This document shows, piece by piece, positions 51,389 to 61,971 of a stretch of DNA of 64,000 bases (its first letter is position 1; each line of letters begins with the position of its first letter). The notes under the pieces were generated by a model. That model searched no databases and had not been told where the DNA came from. It saw nothing but the letters and a program-made list of their open reading frames with translations. The translations under genes and the position numbers were made by a program. Where the stretch lies: NCBI GenBank assembly GCA_021779195.1, contig JAJYBB010000001.1:62001-126000 (forward strand), written 5' to 3'. The DNA comes from Bacteroidota bacterium (GTDB lineage: Bacteria > Bacteroidota > Bacteroidia > Bacteroidales > Paludibacteraceae).

Positions 51389-52609
51389 ATGATAATTGCA
51401 TTAATCACAATTATAATCTCGCTGGTTTTGAGCTTAAGCCTGTCAAATAAAATCTTTGCCCCTGCAACAATAGTAGCTGCTTTATGGCTATTTTGTATCA
51501 TGGCCTATTGGATATACCCTCACAACTTATTAGCACTAAAAGATCAATTTTATATTGGAATTTCATTATGGGTAGGAGCTTTTACTTTTGCAACGCTATT
51601 AACACAAAGCATATCACAAAAATCAAACAATTTAACTCTCCCCAATGAAAAAATTCGAAATCTTTATTATATTTTAACATTAATAACATTTCCATTGATG
51701 CTATGGAAAATATATTCGCTAATTATATCATTAGGATTAACCAATAATATTTTTTACAATTTAAGAGTGCTAGCCATTGGGAATATAAAAGGTGTAGAAG
51801 ATGGAACCTCTCAGAATTACTTTGCATCACTATGGATTGTAACATATCTTATTGAATTATTGCACTTTAGAAAAAAGAATCTTTGGCGATTAATTATACT
51901 CTTCTTAATAAATATTAGTTGGGCATTTCTGGTTATGTCAAAAACGAGTTTTCTAAATATTTTTCTTTCTACAATGGTTATTTTACTATTTAAGAACATT
52001 ATAAAGCCAAAATATATCTATCTATCGTTGGCGGCAATATTTATTTTCTTTACTTCCATACAAATTGTCCGTACTTCAAATTTAAAAAAAAATGAGAAAT
52101 TAAGCTATGATTTTTTCACCCTATATGTATTATCTGGTATGCCAGCATTTGAAACTATCAAACCTCATTCATCTGAAAACTTAGGTGAAAATACTTTTCG
52201 ATTTTTTTATGCAGTCGGACAGAAATTAGGGATATCAGAAATTAAAGCAAAAAAACCAATTCTAAAATATGTACCTGTCAATAAAGACAAAACAATGTCA
52301 ACAAATGTATATACAACATTATACCCGTTCTTTAAAGACTTTGGTTTTTCTGGCATTTTTTATTCTGCATTTTTAATTGGAATTTTTTATGGATATATTT
52401 ATAAAAAAGTTTTAAAGAAAAATAACCCAATGACAATAACATATTCAATTTTGGTTGTAAGCTTAGTCACTCAATTTATGAATGAAACAACAATCTCAAC
52501 ACTGTCATTCATAATTCAAATCCTTATTTTTAGTCATATACCTTATTGGTCAAATTATATTGTAATAAGGGCTTCAAAAAATGAAATCGAATCTTATCAT
52601 CAATCATAA
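51389..52609 (+). CDS. O-antigen polymerase-like membrane protein (Wzy-like)
   Basis: Multi-TM, between flippase and glycosyltransferases; large central loop. Confidence 0.7.
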   Translation: MIIALITIIISLVLSLSLSNKIFAPATIVAALWLFCIMAYWIYPHNLLALKDQFYIGISLWVGAFTFATLLTQSISQKSNNLTLPNEKIRNLYYILTLITFPLMLWKIYSLIISLGLTNNIFYNLRVLAIGNIKGVEDGTSQNYFASLWIVTYLIELLHFRKKNLWRLIILFLINISWAFLVMSKTSFLNIFLSTMVILLFKNIIKPKYIYLSLAAIFIFFTSIQIVRTSNLKKNEKLSYDFFTLYVLSGMPAFETIKPHSSENLGENTFRFFYAVGQKLGISEIKAKKPILKYVPVNKDKTMSTNVYTTLYPFFKDFGFSGIFYSAFLIGIFYGYIYKKVLKKNNPMTITYSILVVSLVTQFMNETTISTLSFIIQILIFSHIPYWSNYIVIRASKNEIESYHQS

Positions 52610-52666
52610 GAAAATAACATATTATTTATATTTAGACGCTTTGATTCATTTAAAAAAAATATACTG

Positions 52667-53509
52667 ATGCTAAATAAAAGGAAATCAATTGTAATAATAA
52701 TAACGCTTTACAACTCAGAACTAATTGAATCAGAAAGTTTTATGTCGTTAATAAATATAAATGATAAACAAATAATTGATTACAATTTAATTTTGTACAA
52801 TAATTCAAAAGAAATTGAGATACCTAATCATGAAAGTTATTTAATTATAAATGATAAAACAAATCAAAAATTAGCTGGAGCATATAACTTTGCTTTAAAC
52901 TACGCATTAAAAAATAATCAAGAATGGATATTACTCGTAGATCAAGATACGGAAATAACACAAGATTATTTTATCAAATTAGCATCTTTCTTAGAGTCTG
53001 ACAAACAGTCAAACGATATTGTGGCTATAGTCCCATTTATAAAGGAAAACTCACAAGTACTTTCACCTCATAAAATTAACTTTTTCAATTGCAGAAGGAA
53101 AGTAATTTCAAATTCCGGTTTACAAAATGATTATGTTTCCGCATTTAATTCAATGTCATTACTTAAAGTGAATTTTATAACATCAATTGGAGGATTTAAC
53201 ATTGATTTTCCATTGGATATGTTGGATTATTGGTATTATTATCAAATACATAAAAATGGCAAGAAAGTCTATGTATTAGATACCTATGTAAATCATAATC
53301 TTTCAATTACTCACTATGAAAGGAATATTTCTCTTGAAAGACATACTGATTTACTATTAGCAGAGAAGAAATTTATACGTGAAATCGGATTGGTGCATTT
53401 CTCCTTTTACAAAGTAAGATTACTTTATAGATTTATTAAACAATTGATATTTTTTAAAAACAAACGATATGCTCAAATAATTCTCAAAAATCTTTTTAAT
53501 AAACTATGA
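52667..53509 (+). CDS. Glycosyltransferase, family 2-like
   Basis: VIIITLYNSELIES..., ILLVDQDTEITQDYF. Confidence 0.75.
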   Translation: MLNKRKSIVIIITLYNSELIESESFMSLININDKQIIDYNLILYNNSKEIEIPNHESYLIINDKTNQKLAGAYNFALNYALKNNQEWILLVDQDTEITQDYFIKLASFLESDKQSNDIVAIVPFIKENSQVLSPHKINFFNCRRKVISNSGLQNDYVSAFNSMSLLKVNFITSIGGFNIDFPLDMLDYWYYYQIHKNGKKVYVLDTYVNHNLSITHYERNISLERHTDLLLAEKKFIREIGLVHFSFYKVRLLYRFIKQLIFFKNKRYAQIILKNLFNKL

Positions 53510-54234
53510 TAACTGTCTGCTTAACCTCTTTCAATGGAGAATCTTATATTTTAGATCAACTTAAAAGTATTCTTTGCCAACTAAATAATGAGGATGAAGT
53601 AATTGTATCTGACGATGGTTCAACTGACAAAACCGTAAATATCATTAAAGAGCTGAATGACAAACGAATAAAACTTATCTTCAATAACAATAATAAAGGT
53701 ATTATATCAAATGTTGAAAACACATTAATCCATGCAATAGGAGATTATATTTTTTTGGCTGATCAAGACGACATTTGGCTACCAGATAAAGTCAGAATTT
53801 GCACTAAAGAATTAGAAACATCTGATTTAGTAATTTCTGATTGTTATATTACTGATAATGAATTAAATATTACCTATGATTCGTTTTACAAACATAACAA
53901 TTCTCAATTTAATAAATGGTTTGCATTGCTAAAAAACCCTTATCTCGGGTGCTGTATGGCATTTAATAGGAAAGTTTTAATGAATGTTTTACCATTTCCA
54001 AAAAAAATTCCTATGCATGATATCTGGATAGGGAATATCGCAGCGTTCAAACATAAAGTGAAATTTATTGATGATAAACTTATTTATTATCGCCGACATG
54101 GATTAAATTCATCTTCAGCTTCAGAACCTTCTAAAGCATCAATTTTCCAACAATTTGACTATAGATTGAGTTTAATTAAACCATTAATTAAAGTATCAAT
54201 AAATCACAATAAAAACAATCCGAAATCACAATAA
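53506..54234 (+). CDS. Glycosyltransferase family 2
   Basis: ITVCLTSFNGESYILDQLKSIL...VSDDGSTDKT...LADQDDIW. Confidence 0.92.
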   Translation: MITVCLTSFNGESYILDQLKSILCQLNNEDEVIVSDDGSTDKTVNIIKELNDKRIKLIFNNNNKGIISNVENTLIHAIGDYIFLADQDDIWLPDKVRICTKELETSDLVISDCYITDNELNITYDSFYKHNNSQFNKWFALLKNPYLGCCMAFNRKVLMNVLPFPKKIPMHDIWIGNIAAFKHKVKFIDDKLIYYRRHGLNSSSASEPSKASIFQQFDYRLSLIKPLIKVSINHNKNNPKSQ

Positions 54235-54287
54235 AATATCCGAAAATTCGTTTAAAAAATTAGTTTAAAACTTTTCAACTTTTACAT

Positions 54288-55058
54288 ATGAAAGTATCTA
54301 TAATCACTGCAACATTTAATAGCGAAAAGAGCATACAACAAACAATTAATTCAGTTGTTAATCAAGACTATGCAGACATCGAACATATTATTATTGATGG
54401 TGGTTCTACAGATGCAACACTCGAAATAATTAAAAAAAATAACGGAAGAATTTCACTTCTCGTTTCCGAAAAAGATAAAGGAATTTACGATGCACTAAAT
54501 AAAGGTATAAAAATAGCAACAGGTGATATTGTTGGATTTCTAAATTCAGATGATGTTTTTGACAATCCTCAGATAATTTCCAGAGTAATAAATTGTTTTA
54601 AAATAAAAAAATCTGATGTGGTCTATGGTAATTTAATTTACCAATCAAAAAACGAATCAAAAAAACGCACTATTCGATATTGGCGTAGCAATGCATTTAA
54701 TCCTGGATGTTTATGGTATGGTTGGATGCCTCCGCATCCAACATTATATTGTAAGAAAGAAATATACAATAAATTTGGACTTTTTGATGATAATTTTAAA
54801 ATTTCAGCCGATTATGATTTTATTTTAAGGGTTTTCAAAGAACCAACTATTAATAAGACTTACCTACCAACTATTATGGTTAAAATGAATGTCGGAGGAG
54901 CAAGCAATAAATCAATAAAAAATATTATACAAAAATCAACAGAAGATTACAAAGCCATTCGGAATAATAAAATTGGCGGACTACCAACACTGATATTAAA
55001 AAATATACGTAAAATAGGACAATTTAACGCATTGAAAAATATTAAGGTGCGATGCTAA
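54288..55058 (+). CDS. Glycosyltransferase family 2
   Basis: SIITATFNSEKSIQQTINSVVNQDYADIEHIIIDGGSTDATLEI. Confidence 0.92.
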   Translation: MKVSIITATFNSEKSIQQTINSVVNQDYADIEHIIIDGGSTDATLEIIKKNNGRISLLVSEKDKGIYDALNKGIKIATGDIVGFLNSDDVFDNPQIISRVINCFKIKKSDVVYGNLIYQSKNESKKRTIRYWRSNAFNPGCLWYGWMPPHPTLYCKKEIYNKFGLFDDNFKISADYDFILRVFKEPTINKTYLPTIMVKMNVGGASNKSIKNIIQKSTEDYKAIRNNKIGGLPTLILKNIRKIGQFNALKNIKVRC

Positions 55059-55852
55059 ATGTTTCGATCGTCATATTTAATCATCTTTTTTCCGAGATTG
55101 CTCCTTTGATAAAATTAATTCAAATATCTGGACAAACTTCGGAAATATTTCTTATCGACAACTCTCCAACCCCAACCTTAGAATTCAATCAATTTCCAGT
55201 TAACTATATTTTTACCGGAAAAAATATCGGCTATGGCGCCGCCCATAATATTGCCATCCGCAAAACCATTGAACAAAGTATTCCCTACCATTTAGTAATA
55301 AACCCGGATATTTCATTTGACCCTTCCATTTTAGCAGAAATAGAAAATTTTATGAATTTAAATCCTGATATAGGGCATTTAATGCCCAAGGTCCTTTACC
55401 CTGATGGCAATATCCAATATCTTTGCAAACTAATTCCAACTCCTCTCGACCTTATTTTCAGACGATTTTTGCCAAAAAATTGGACCCAAAAACAGAAAGA
55501 ACGATTTGAAATGAGATCATCGGGATATAATAAAATCATGAATGTCCCTTACCTTTCTGGATGTTTTATGTTTTTGCGTACCGAAGCATTAAAAGAAGTT
55601 GGACTTTTTGATGAACGATTCTTTATGTATCCCGAAGATATCGACCTGACACGCAGAATGCACAAAAAATTTAGAACAGTTTTTTTTCCTGAAGTTTTCA
55701 TCATTCATCATCATGCTCAAAGTTCATATAAAAGTTTGAAAATGCTTTGGATTCACATTTCGAACATGGTAAAATACTTCGATAAATGGGGTTGGATTTT
55801 CGACCGAGAAAGAAAATTAATGAACAAAAAAATTGAAAGTCAATACGATTAA
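55052..55852 (+). CDS. Glycosyltransferase family 2 (rhamnosyltransferase-like)
   Basis: GKNIGYGAAHNIAIR, INPDISFDP, GCFMFLRTEALKEVGLFDERFFMYPEDIDL. Confidence 0.9.
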   Translation: MLNVSIVIFNHLFSEIAPLIKLIQISGQTSEIFLIDNSPTPTLEFNQFPVNYIFTGKNIGYGAAHNIAIRKTIEQSIPYHLVINPDISFDPSILAEIENFMNLNPDIGHLMPKVLYPDGNIQYLCKLIPTPLDLIFRRFLPKNWTQKQKERFEMRSSGYNKIMNVPYLSGCFMFLRTEALKEVGLFDERFFMYPEDIDLTRRMHKKFRTVFFPEVFIIHHHAQSSYKSLKMLWIHISNMVKYFDKWGWIFDRERKLMNKKIESQYD

Positions 55853-56187
55853 ATTGTTTTACACATCACAACCATGGAAGGTATTAACAAATGATTAGTT
55901 TCAAAAAAATATGATTCTAATTCACAATGTATTGTTGTACAAATGGGTAACAAATTTTTGACCATACTTTTTAATACTGAAAATAAGATGTCGAGCATAC
56001 CGATTGCATTCGGAAAAACAGATTTACGGGTAAGCCCCTTAAATTGAACTCATAAAATGGAATTGCTATTTGAATACTAAAATCGATAAATAAAAGCAGC
56101 TATCCTAAAAGAACAAAGGACTAAAAAAGGATATAATCCTCAATTCAGTCCCTTCAATCAATAATAATCTTCCAATCAAGTATTTCG

Positions 56188-56261
56188 TGGAGATTACCGG
56201 ACTCGAACCGGTCACCTCGACACTGCCAGTGTCGCGCTCTAGCCAGATGAGCTAAACCCCC
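56188..56261 (-). tRNA. tRNA-Ala (anticodon GGC)
   Basis: GGGGGTTTAGCTCATCTGGCTAGAGCGCGACACTGGCAGTGTCGAGGTGACCGGTTCGAGTCCGGTAATCTCCA; G3:U70 identity pair. Confidence 0.93.
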
Positions 56262-56480
56262 AAACTTGATTTTGAAATTGCAGTGCAAAGATAAGAAAGT
56301 TTTACAAATTATGCGTACTTTTGCCTTCGTTTATTGCGATTATTCAAAAAAAATGGCAACACAGTATCTATCGGTTTTTATACTGTCAATTTCATATAGA
56401 AGAAAAAACAGATGCAGTTTTGCTTTGCAACTTTCAATAAATCAATGTATATCAACAATTAAATATCACTCTAAATCCTG

Positions 56481-56786
56481 ATGTTAATATTAAATACCAC
56501 CTTTTTGGTTTCTGACGAGATTCAAAATCAATGGCTCGAATGGGTTCGCGAGCAACATATCCCATTTATGCTCAATACAAAATATTTCATAAAACCACAA
56601 ATTGCTAAAATCATAAGTAATGATGCCACAGACGGGACTTCTTATTCAGTTCAGTTTCAAATAAACAATCGCGAAACTTTAGAAAAATGGCAGCGTGAAT
56701 TTGCAGGGAAGTTTGAACAAAATTGTTATAAGATTTTTGGCAACGAAGCTCTTTTTTTCTCCACAATTTTAGAAATAGTCGATTAA
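56481..56786 (+). CDS. DUF4286 family protein
   Basis: [44 protein letters not shown]. Confidence 0.8.
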   Translation: MLILNTTFLVSDEIQNQWLEWVREQHIPFMLNTKYFIKPQIAKIISNDATDGTSYSVQFQINNRETLEKWQREFAGKFEQNCYKIFGNEALFFSTILEIVD

Positions 56787-57355
56787 TGAAAAACAATGAC
56801 TTTATAATTTTGGGAATTGACCCAGGAACTACCATCATGGGGTATGGAATTCTTAAAGTTTCGGGTAATCAAACTGAGATGTTAGCCATGGGCGTACTTG
56901 ATTTGAAGAAATATAAAGAACATTATCTGAAACTTCAACGGATTTTTGCAAGGACTTTATCATTGATCGATGAATTTCATCCTGATCATTTGGCGATTGA
57001 AGCACCTTTTTTTGGCAAGAATGTACAGTCCATGCTTAAACTCGGTCGAGCCCAGGGCGTTGCCATGTCAGCGGCTCTTTACCGCGATATTCCATTGACA
57101 GAGTATGCTCCACTTAAAATTAAAATGGCAATTACCGGAAACGGTAATGCATCCAAAGAGCAAGTGGCTGATATGCTCAGGCGTTATTTAAAAATACCTA
57201 TTGAGAATATGTTGCCGCAGTTAGATGCTACCGATGGTTTGGCAGCAGCCTATTGTCATTTTTTACAAATTGGCAAACCCTCCTCTGAAAAAAAATTTTC
57301 GGGTTGGAAAGATTATATTGCAAAAAACGAGGCAAAAGTCAATAAAAAAAATTGA
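56786..57355 (+). CDS. ruvC: Crossover junction endodeoxyribonuclease RuvC
   Basis: [37 protein letters not shown]. Confidence 0.97.
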   Translation: MKNNDFIILGIDPGTTIMGYGILKVSGNQTEMLAMGVLDLKKYKEHYLKLQRIFARTLSLIDEFHPDHLAIEAPFFGKNVQSMLKLGRAQGVAMSAALYRDIPLTEYAPLKIKMAITGNGNASKEQVADMLRRYLKIPIENMLPQLDATDGLAAAYCHFLQIGKPSSEKKFSGWKDYIAKNEAKVNKKN

Positions 57356-57387
57356 CTAAAAAATTGACTAAAAACAAAATCCCAAAT

Positions 57388-58746
57388 TCAATGATTTTTA
57401 TCAATCGACGCAACAATTGATGCTAAGAATTTTTGAAAATTAAAATCTCCTTTTTTCGAAAACCCTGTACGAACCACAACTAATTGCAACGAAGGGATGA
57501 TGTAAATAAACTGTCCATCATGTCCATCGCAATAAAATAAATCTTTCGGTACAGCAGGATACTGACCTGAACTGTTCAACCAGAAGAAAGCGCCATATTT
57601 TCCAGCTGATCCCTTTGCCGGTATGGTTACCTGATCCGTCCAGCCCTTAGGTAAAATCTGATTTCCTAACCAATTTCCCTTATTCAAATACAGCAATCCA
57701 AATCTCACATAATCACGCAAAGAAGCATAAAGATAAGAGGATCCAACGAAAGTTCCTGATGGGTCAACCTCAAAAACGGCACTCCGCATACCAATCGGAT
57801 TGAACAATTCACGGCGTGGAAAAGTATAATATAATGAGTCATTATCAATCGCTTTTCGGATAAGAAAGTCAACGATATTTGTTGATCCTGAATTATAATA
57901 CCAAAAAGAACCGGGTCGATGTTGTAAAGGTTTATTTAATGTATATGCAGCCATATCGGCAACTTCATGAAGCATAATAGTTACATCCGATAAATTTCCG
58001 TAATTTTCGTTCCATTTGAGTCCACTATTCATTTGCATCAAATTCATTAGGGTAATCTTTGCTCTTCCATCATTTTTCCACAAAGAAATATCAGGATGTT
58101 CATTCAAGTGCATTATGTTCTTTTTTACCATCACTCCGACCAAAGCATTCGTAATACTTTTTGCCATCGACCAACTTAAAAAACGATTATTTGAAGAAAA
58201 GCCAACGTTATATTTTTCGGCCACCAACTGATTTTTATAGGCAACTGCAACAGCAAACGTTCCTTTAGTTCCAACAGAATCAACAAATGCTTTTGCAAGC
58301 GCTTTATTTAAAAGCACCATATTGATGTTTTTCGGGATAGTGTCAGCAATTTTATCACCCGCAGGCCATGCAACTGCATCGGGGTGAATTTCAGGAAGTG
58401 GAACAATGTGGTAAGGTCGGTTTCGAATGGAACTTTCATCCAATCCTTGAACCAGAACACACCCAAATCCATCGATATAAATGGCCTTGGATTTTGCCCA
58501 TAAAAACCGACTGGTTACTTCTTTCTTCTGATAATCAATCGTGTTTTTAGTAAATTTAATAAAAGAAAAATTCAAATCTATACCCTCAACACTTTTTTGA
58601 GAGCGATTTCCGACAAACACATCCGAAGCAAGATTTTTAGCTGCATAGCCCGTTATAATTGGTGTTAAAGAGTTTATATAATACACTCCATATCCAAGAA
58701 CGAGTAATAAAATAACCAATAGAATGCGTAAAATTCTTTTTTTCAT
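57388..58746 (-). CDS. Beta-lactamase family serine hydrolase
   Basis: SWSMAKSITNALVGVMV (SxxK), FWYYNSGSTN, HDGQFIYIIP. Confidence 0.9.
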   Translation of the reverse strand: MKKRILRILLVILLLVLGYGVYYINSLTPIITGYAAKNLASDVFVGNRSQKSVEGIDLNFSFIKFTKNTIDYQKKEVTSRFLWAKSKAIYIDGFGCVLVQGLDESSIRNRPYHIVPLPEIHPDAVAWPAGDKIADTIPKNINMVLLNKALAKAFVDSVGTKGTFAVAVAYKNQLVAEKYNVGFSSNNRFLSWSMAKSITNALVGVMVKKNIMHLNEHPDISLWKNDGRAKITLMNLMQMNSGLKWNENYGNLSDVTIMLHEVADMAAYTLNKPLQHRPGSFWYYNSGSTNIVDFLIRKAIDNDSLYYTFPRRELFNPIGMRSAVFEVDPSGTFVGSSYLYASLRDYVRFGLLYLNKGNWLGNQILPKGWTDQVTIPAKGSAGKYGAFFWLNSSGQYPAVPKDLFYCDGHDGQFIYIIPSLQLVVVRTGFSKKGDFNFQKFLASIVASIDKNH

Positions 58747-58830
58747 ACCGATCGAATTTTAAGATTAACTCCAAATAACACAGCAAAAATAGTTTTTTCG
58801 TTCAATATGTCAATCGTTTTCCGATGTAAG

Positions 58831-58879
58831 TTTAAAAAAAAATGACTGTTACCCAGATTTACATCAAGTAACAGCCATC
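58831..58879 (-). terminator. Terminator of serS
   Basis: Minus TGGCTGTTAC...GTAACAGTCATTTTTTTTT. Confidence 0.75.
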
Positions 58880-58905
58880 TTTACAAGAAATAATCAAAAA
58901 TGATA

Positions 58906-60177
58906 TTAATCGATTATATCAAATCCTGTATATGGAATCAATGCTTTCGGGATCCGAATACCTTCGGGAGTTTGGTTGTTTTCAAGCAGGGCAGCTACAA
59001 TGCGTGGCAATGCAAGTGCACTTCCATTGAGCGTGTGGCACAGTTGCGTTTTCTTATCTGCAGTCCTATAACGGCATTTCAAACGATTAGCCTGATAACT
59101 TTCAAAATTCGAAACCGAACTGACTTCTAACCAACGTTCCTGCGCAGCCGAGAACACTTCAAAATCAAATGTTAAAGCCGAAGTAAAGCTCATATCACCA
59201 CCACAAAGGCGAAGAATTCGCCAAGGTAATTCTAATTTTTCAACCAATGTCTGAACATAATTCACCATTTGATCCAGCGTATCGTATGATTTATCGGGGT
59301 GTTGGATTTGTACAATTTCCACTTTATCGAACTGGTGGAGACGATTCAACCCACGAACATCCTTACCATAAGAACCGGCTTCGCGACGAAAACAAGCGGA
59401 ATAGGCAGTATTTTTGATAGGTAATTCATTTTCGTTGAGAATGACATCTCGATAAATATTAGTTACGGGAACTTCTGCTGTAGGGATTAAATACAAATCA
59501 TCAACCGTACAATGATACATTTGACCTTCCTTGTCAGGAAGTTGTCCTGTACCATAACCTGAAGCGGCATTCACCACGTAAGGTGGTTGTACTTCAAGAT
59601 ATCCGGCTTCGCGGGCATTGTCAAGGAAAAAATTAATTAAAGCACGTTGCAAACGAGCACCCTTCCCCTTATAAACAGGGAAACCTGCACCAGAAATCTT
59701 CACGCCTAATTCAAAATCAATGAGGTCATATTTCTTAGCCAGATCCCAATGAGGAACTGCATCAGCATATAAATCTGGCATTTTTCCTCCAGTTCGTTCA
59801 ATCAAATTATCTTCGGCGTGGTTTCCAACAGGCACACTTGGGTGAGGCAAATTTGGAATCAGAACTAATAATTCATTTAGCTTCTGCTCGGCATCTACTT
59901 GTTGATCACTGAGCTTTTTTATAGTTTCTTTCAACTCCACTGTTTTCTCTTTTGACTGAGTTGCTTCAACAAGCCTACCTTGCTTTAAAAGCAAACCAAT
60001 TTCTTTCGACAAATTATTCAATTCTGCCGAAGCTTTATCAACTTGAACCTGAGTGGATTTACGCAAATTATCCAATGCAACTACCTGTCCGATAATGGCT
60101 TTTCCATCGAAATTTTTCTTTGCCAATCGGGCAATTACTTCGTCGGTATTATCGGCTATTTGTTTGATTATCAACAT
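58906..60177 (-). CDS. serS: Seryl-tRNA synthetase
   Basis: N-terminal coiled coil; TAEVPVTN, ACFRREAGSYGKDVRGLNRLHQFDKVE. Confidence 0.98.
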   Translation of the reverse strand: MLIIKQIADNTDEVIARLAKKNFDGKAIIGQVVALDNLRKSTQVQVDKASAELNNLSKEIGLLLKQGRLVEATQSKEKTVELKETIKKLSDQQVDAEQKLNELLVLIPNLPHPSVPVGNHAEDNLIERTGGKMPDLYADAVPHWDLAKKYDLIDFELGVKISGAGFPVYKGKGARLQRALINFFLDNAREAGYLEVQPPYVVNAASGYGTGQLPDKEGQMYHCTVDDLYLIPTAEVPVTNIYRDVILNENELPIKNTAYSACFRREAGSYGKDVRGLNRLHQFDKVEIVQIQHPDKSYDTLDQMVNYVQTLVEKLELPWRILRLCGGDMSFTSALTFDFEVFSAAQERWLEVSSVSNFESYQANRLKCRYRTADKKTQLCHTLNGSALALPRIVAALLENNQTPEGIRIPKALIPYTGFDIID

Positions 60178-60381
60178 TTTATTGTAATTTATAATTTAAT
60201 GATATATTATTTTCGATCGAAATATCGGAAATTCAAACGTATTACTTTTTTGAAACGAACTGAAATGCTGGCAGAAATAAAAAATCTCCCGCAATTTTAC
60301 ACTACGGTAAAACAACAGGAGATTATAATTTCAATTCAAAAAAAAATTTATATTACCCTGAAACGGGATATAAGAAAATCT

Positions 60382-60645
60382 TTAGTTTGCTTCAATCGGT
60401 TTAATCGAAACGAAAGATTTATTATCTTTTTTCTTTCTGAACTCTACAATGCCATCAATTAAAGCAAATAAGGTATGATCTTTACCAATACCAATGTTTT
60501 GTCCAACATGATGAACTGTACCGCGTTGACGAACAACAATATTACCTGCTTTCGCAAATTGTCCGCCGAAAATTTTCACGCCAAGTCGTTTGCTTTCTGA
60601 TTCACGACCGTTCTTTGAGCTACCAACTCCTTTCTTGTGTGCCAT
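60382..60645 (-). CDS. rpmA: 50S ribosomal protein L27
   Basis: [43 protein letters not shown]. Confidence 0.98.
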   Translation of the reverse strand: MAHKKGVGSSKNGRESESKRLGVKIFGGQFAKAGNIVVRQRGTVHHVGQNIGIGKDHTLFALIDGIVEFRKKKDNKSFVSIKPIEAN

Positions 60646-60665
60646 TTAATTCTAATTTTTATTGG

Positions 60666-60980
60666 TTAAGCTACAATTTCTTTAATAAATAATTCTGTGA
60701 AGTTTTGACGGTGTCCGTTACGTTTGCGGTATCCTTTACGACGCTTTTTGTGGAAAACAATTACTTTGTCACCACGAACATGTGATAATACTTCACAAAC
60801 AATTTTTGCTCCTGCAACAACCGGAGCACCAACAGTGATAGTTCCTTCATTATCAATAAGCAACACTTTGTCAAATTCTAATTGAGAGCCTCTTTCAGCC
60901 TCTTCCATACGATGAATAAACAGTCTTTTACCGGCTTCAACCTTGAACTGTTGTCCTAAAATTTCTACGATTGCGTACAT
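60666..60980 (-). CDS. rplU: 50S ribosomal protein L21
   Basis: [25 protein letters not shown]...[25 protein letters not shown]. Confidence 0.98.
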   Translation of the reverse strand: MYAIVEILGQQFKVEAGKRLFIHRMEEAERGSQLEFDKVLLIDNEGTITVGAPVVAGAKIVCEVLSHVRGDKVIVFHKKRRKGYRKRNGHRQNFTELFIKEIVA

Positions 60981-61063
60981 TTTATTAACGACTTTTCTAA
61001 TTACATCGGGAAGGTGAGTTACCTGCGGTATTGCTTCTTCATAACCTTATCCGAAAAGAGCTG

Positions 61064-61071
61064 CAAAATTA
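61064..61071 (-). promoter_or_regulatory. -7 box of rplU promoter
   Basis: Minus TAATTTTG. Confidence 0.4.
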
Positions 61072-61197
61072 CAGTATTTTTTCTAATTTTCAAAACGATA
61101 AGGAAGAAAATAAATAAGAAAACCAAATATTTAACAATATAAATTATCTCAAAATGTCATTGCAAATACCACTCAATTTACAAATTACTCTTTAACA

Positions 61198-61950
61198 CTA
61201 AATGATTTCTAAATTTTGTTGTTCAATCCAACCAACACTTCCATTGCCCAGGATAATCTCGTCCCAATTGCCTAACGTGCTTTTAATCGAAATTATCGTT
61301 CCTTCATGTAACTGAAACAAGTCTGTTCCGCTTTTATCGGGTGAACTTTTCACTGAAACTGCACCAGACATAATCACAGCATCGCGATGGTTCATTAGTT
61401 GCTGATTGCGAACTCCTGAAAAAAAGATCGAAAAGACAGAAATAAGTAACAGAAAAATTCCCGTATAAAACGATGTTTTACGCAAAAAATACGAACTACC
61501 GAAAACAAACAAGAATGCGGAAATTAAAGCCAAAATAAATACGACAAAACCGATATATAACCACTGATTAGAGGAAAACAGTTGAATTAAATAATTTATC
61601 CAGCGCCCTAAGAAAAAAGTAGGAGCCTGAATAATATTATCGACAACCTTTTGTTGAGCAAGTTCCAGATTAAATCGCGCATCATCAAAAGTGGGATTTA
61701 TACGCAATGCTCTTTCGTAATTCAGGATCGAAAGACCAATTTCATTCGATTTGTAATAAGCATTACCTAAATTATAATATAATTCGGGAGCATCACCTTC
61801 GTTTTTCAGAATATTCTCGTATTCCTTTGCTGCAGCTTCGAATTTATTTTTAGCATATAAACTGTTGGCATGTTTCAATGCCTGTGTTTCAGCTTGCGAC
61901 CAGCTTGTAAAGCTCCAAATTAATAATCCTAATAATATAATTCTTTTCAT
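61198..61950 (-). CDS. BatE-like TPR/SH3 domain protein
   Basis: TPR segment (YYNLGNAYYKSNEIGLSILNYERALRINPTFDDARFNLELAQQ), two TMs, C-terminal SH3-like. Confidence 0.82.
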   Translation of the reverse strand: MKRIILLGLLIWSFTSWSQAETQALKHANSLYAKNKFEAAAKEYENILKNEGDAPELYYNLGNAYYKSNEIGLSILNYERALRINPTFDDARFNLELAQQKVVDNIIQAPTFFLGRWINYLIQLFSSNQWLYIGFVVFILALISAFLFVFGSSYFLRKTSFYTGIFLLLISVFSIFFSGVRNQQLMNHRDAVIMSGAVSVKSSPDKSGTDLFQLHEGTIISIKSTLGNWDEIILGNGSVGWIEQQNLEII

Positions 61951-61971
61951 ATTCTCTATGTTGAGGTTAGA

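Noticed and set aside
56266-56481. 71-aa ORF after tRNA-Ala
   Set aside because: Low-quality composition, no motif; probably 5' region of the DUF4286 gene
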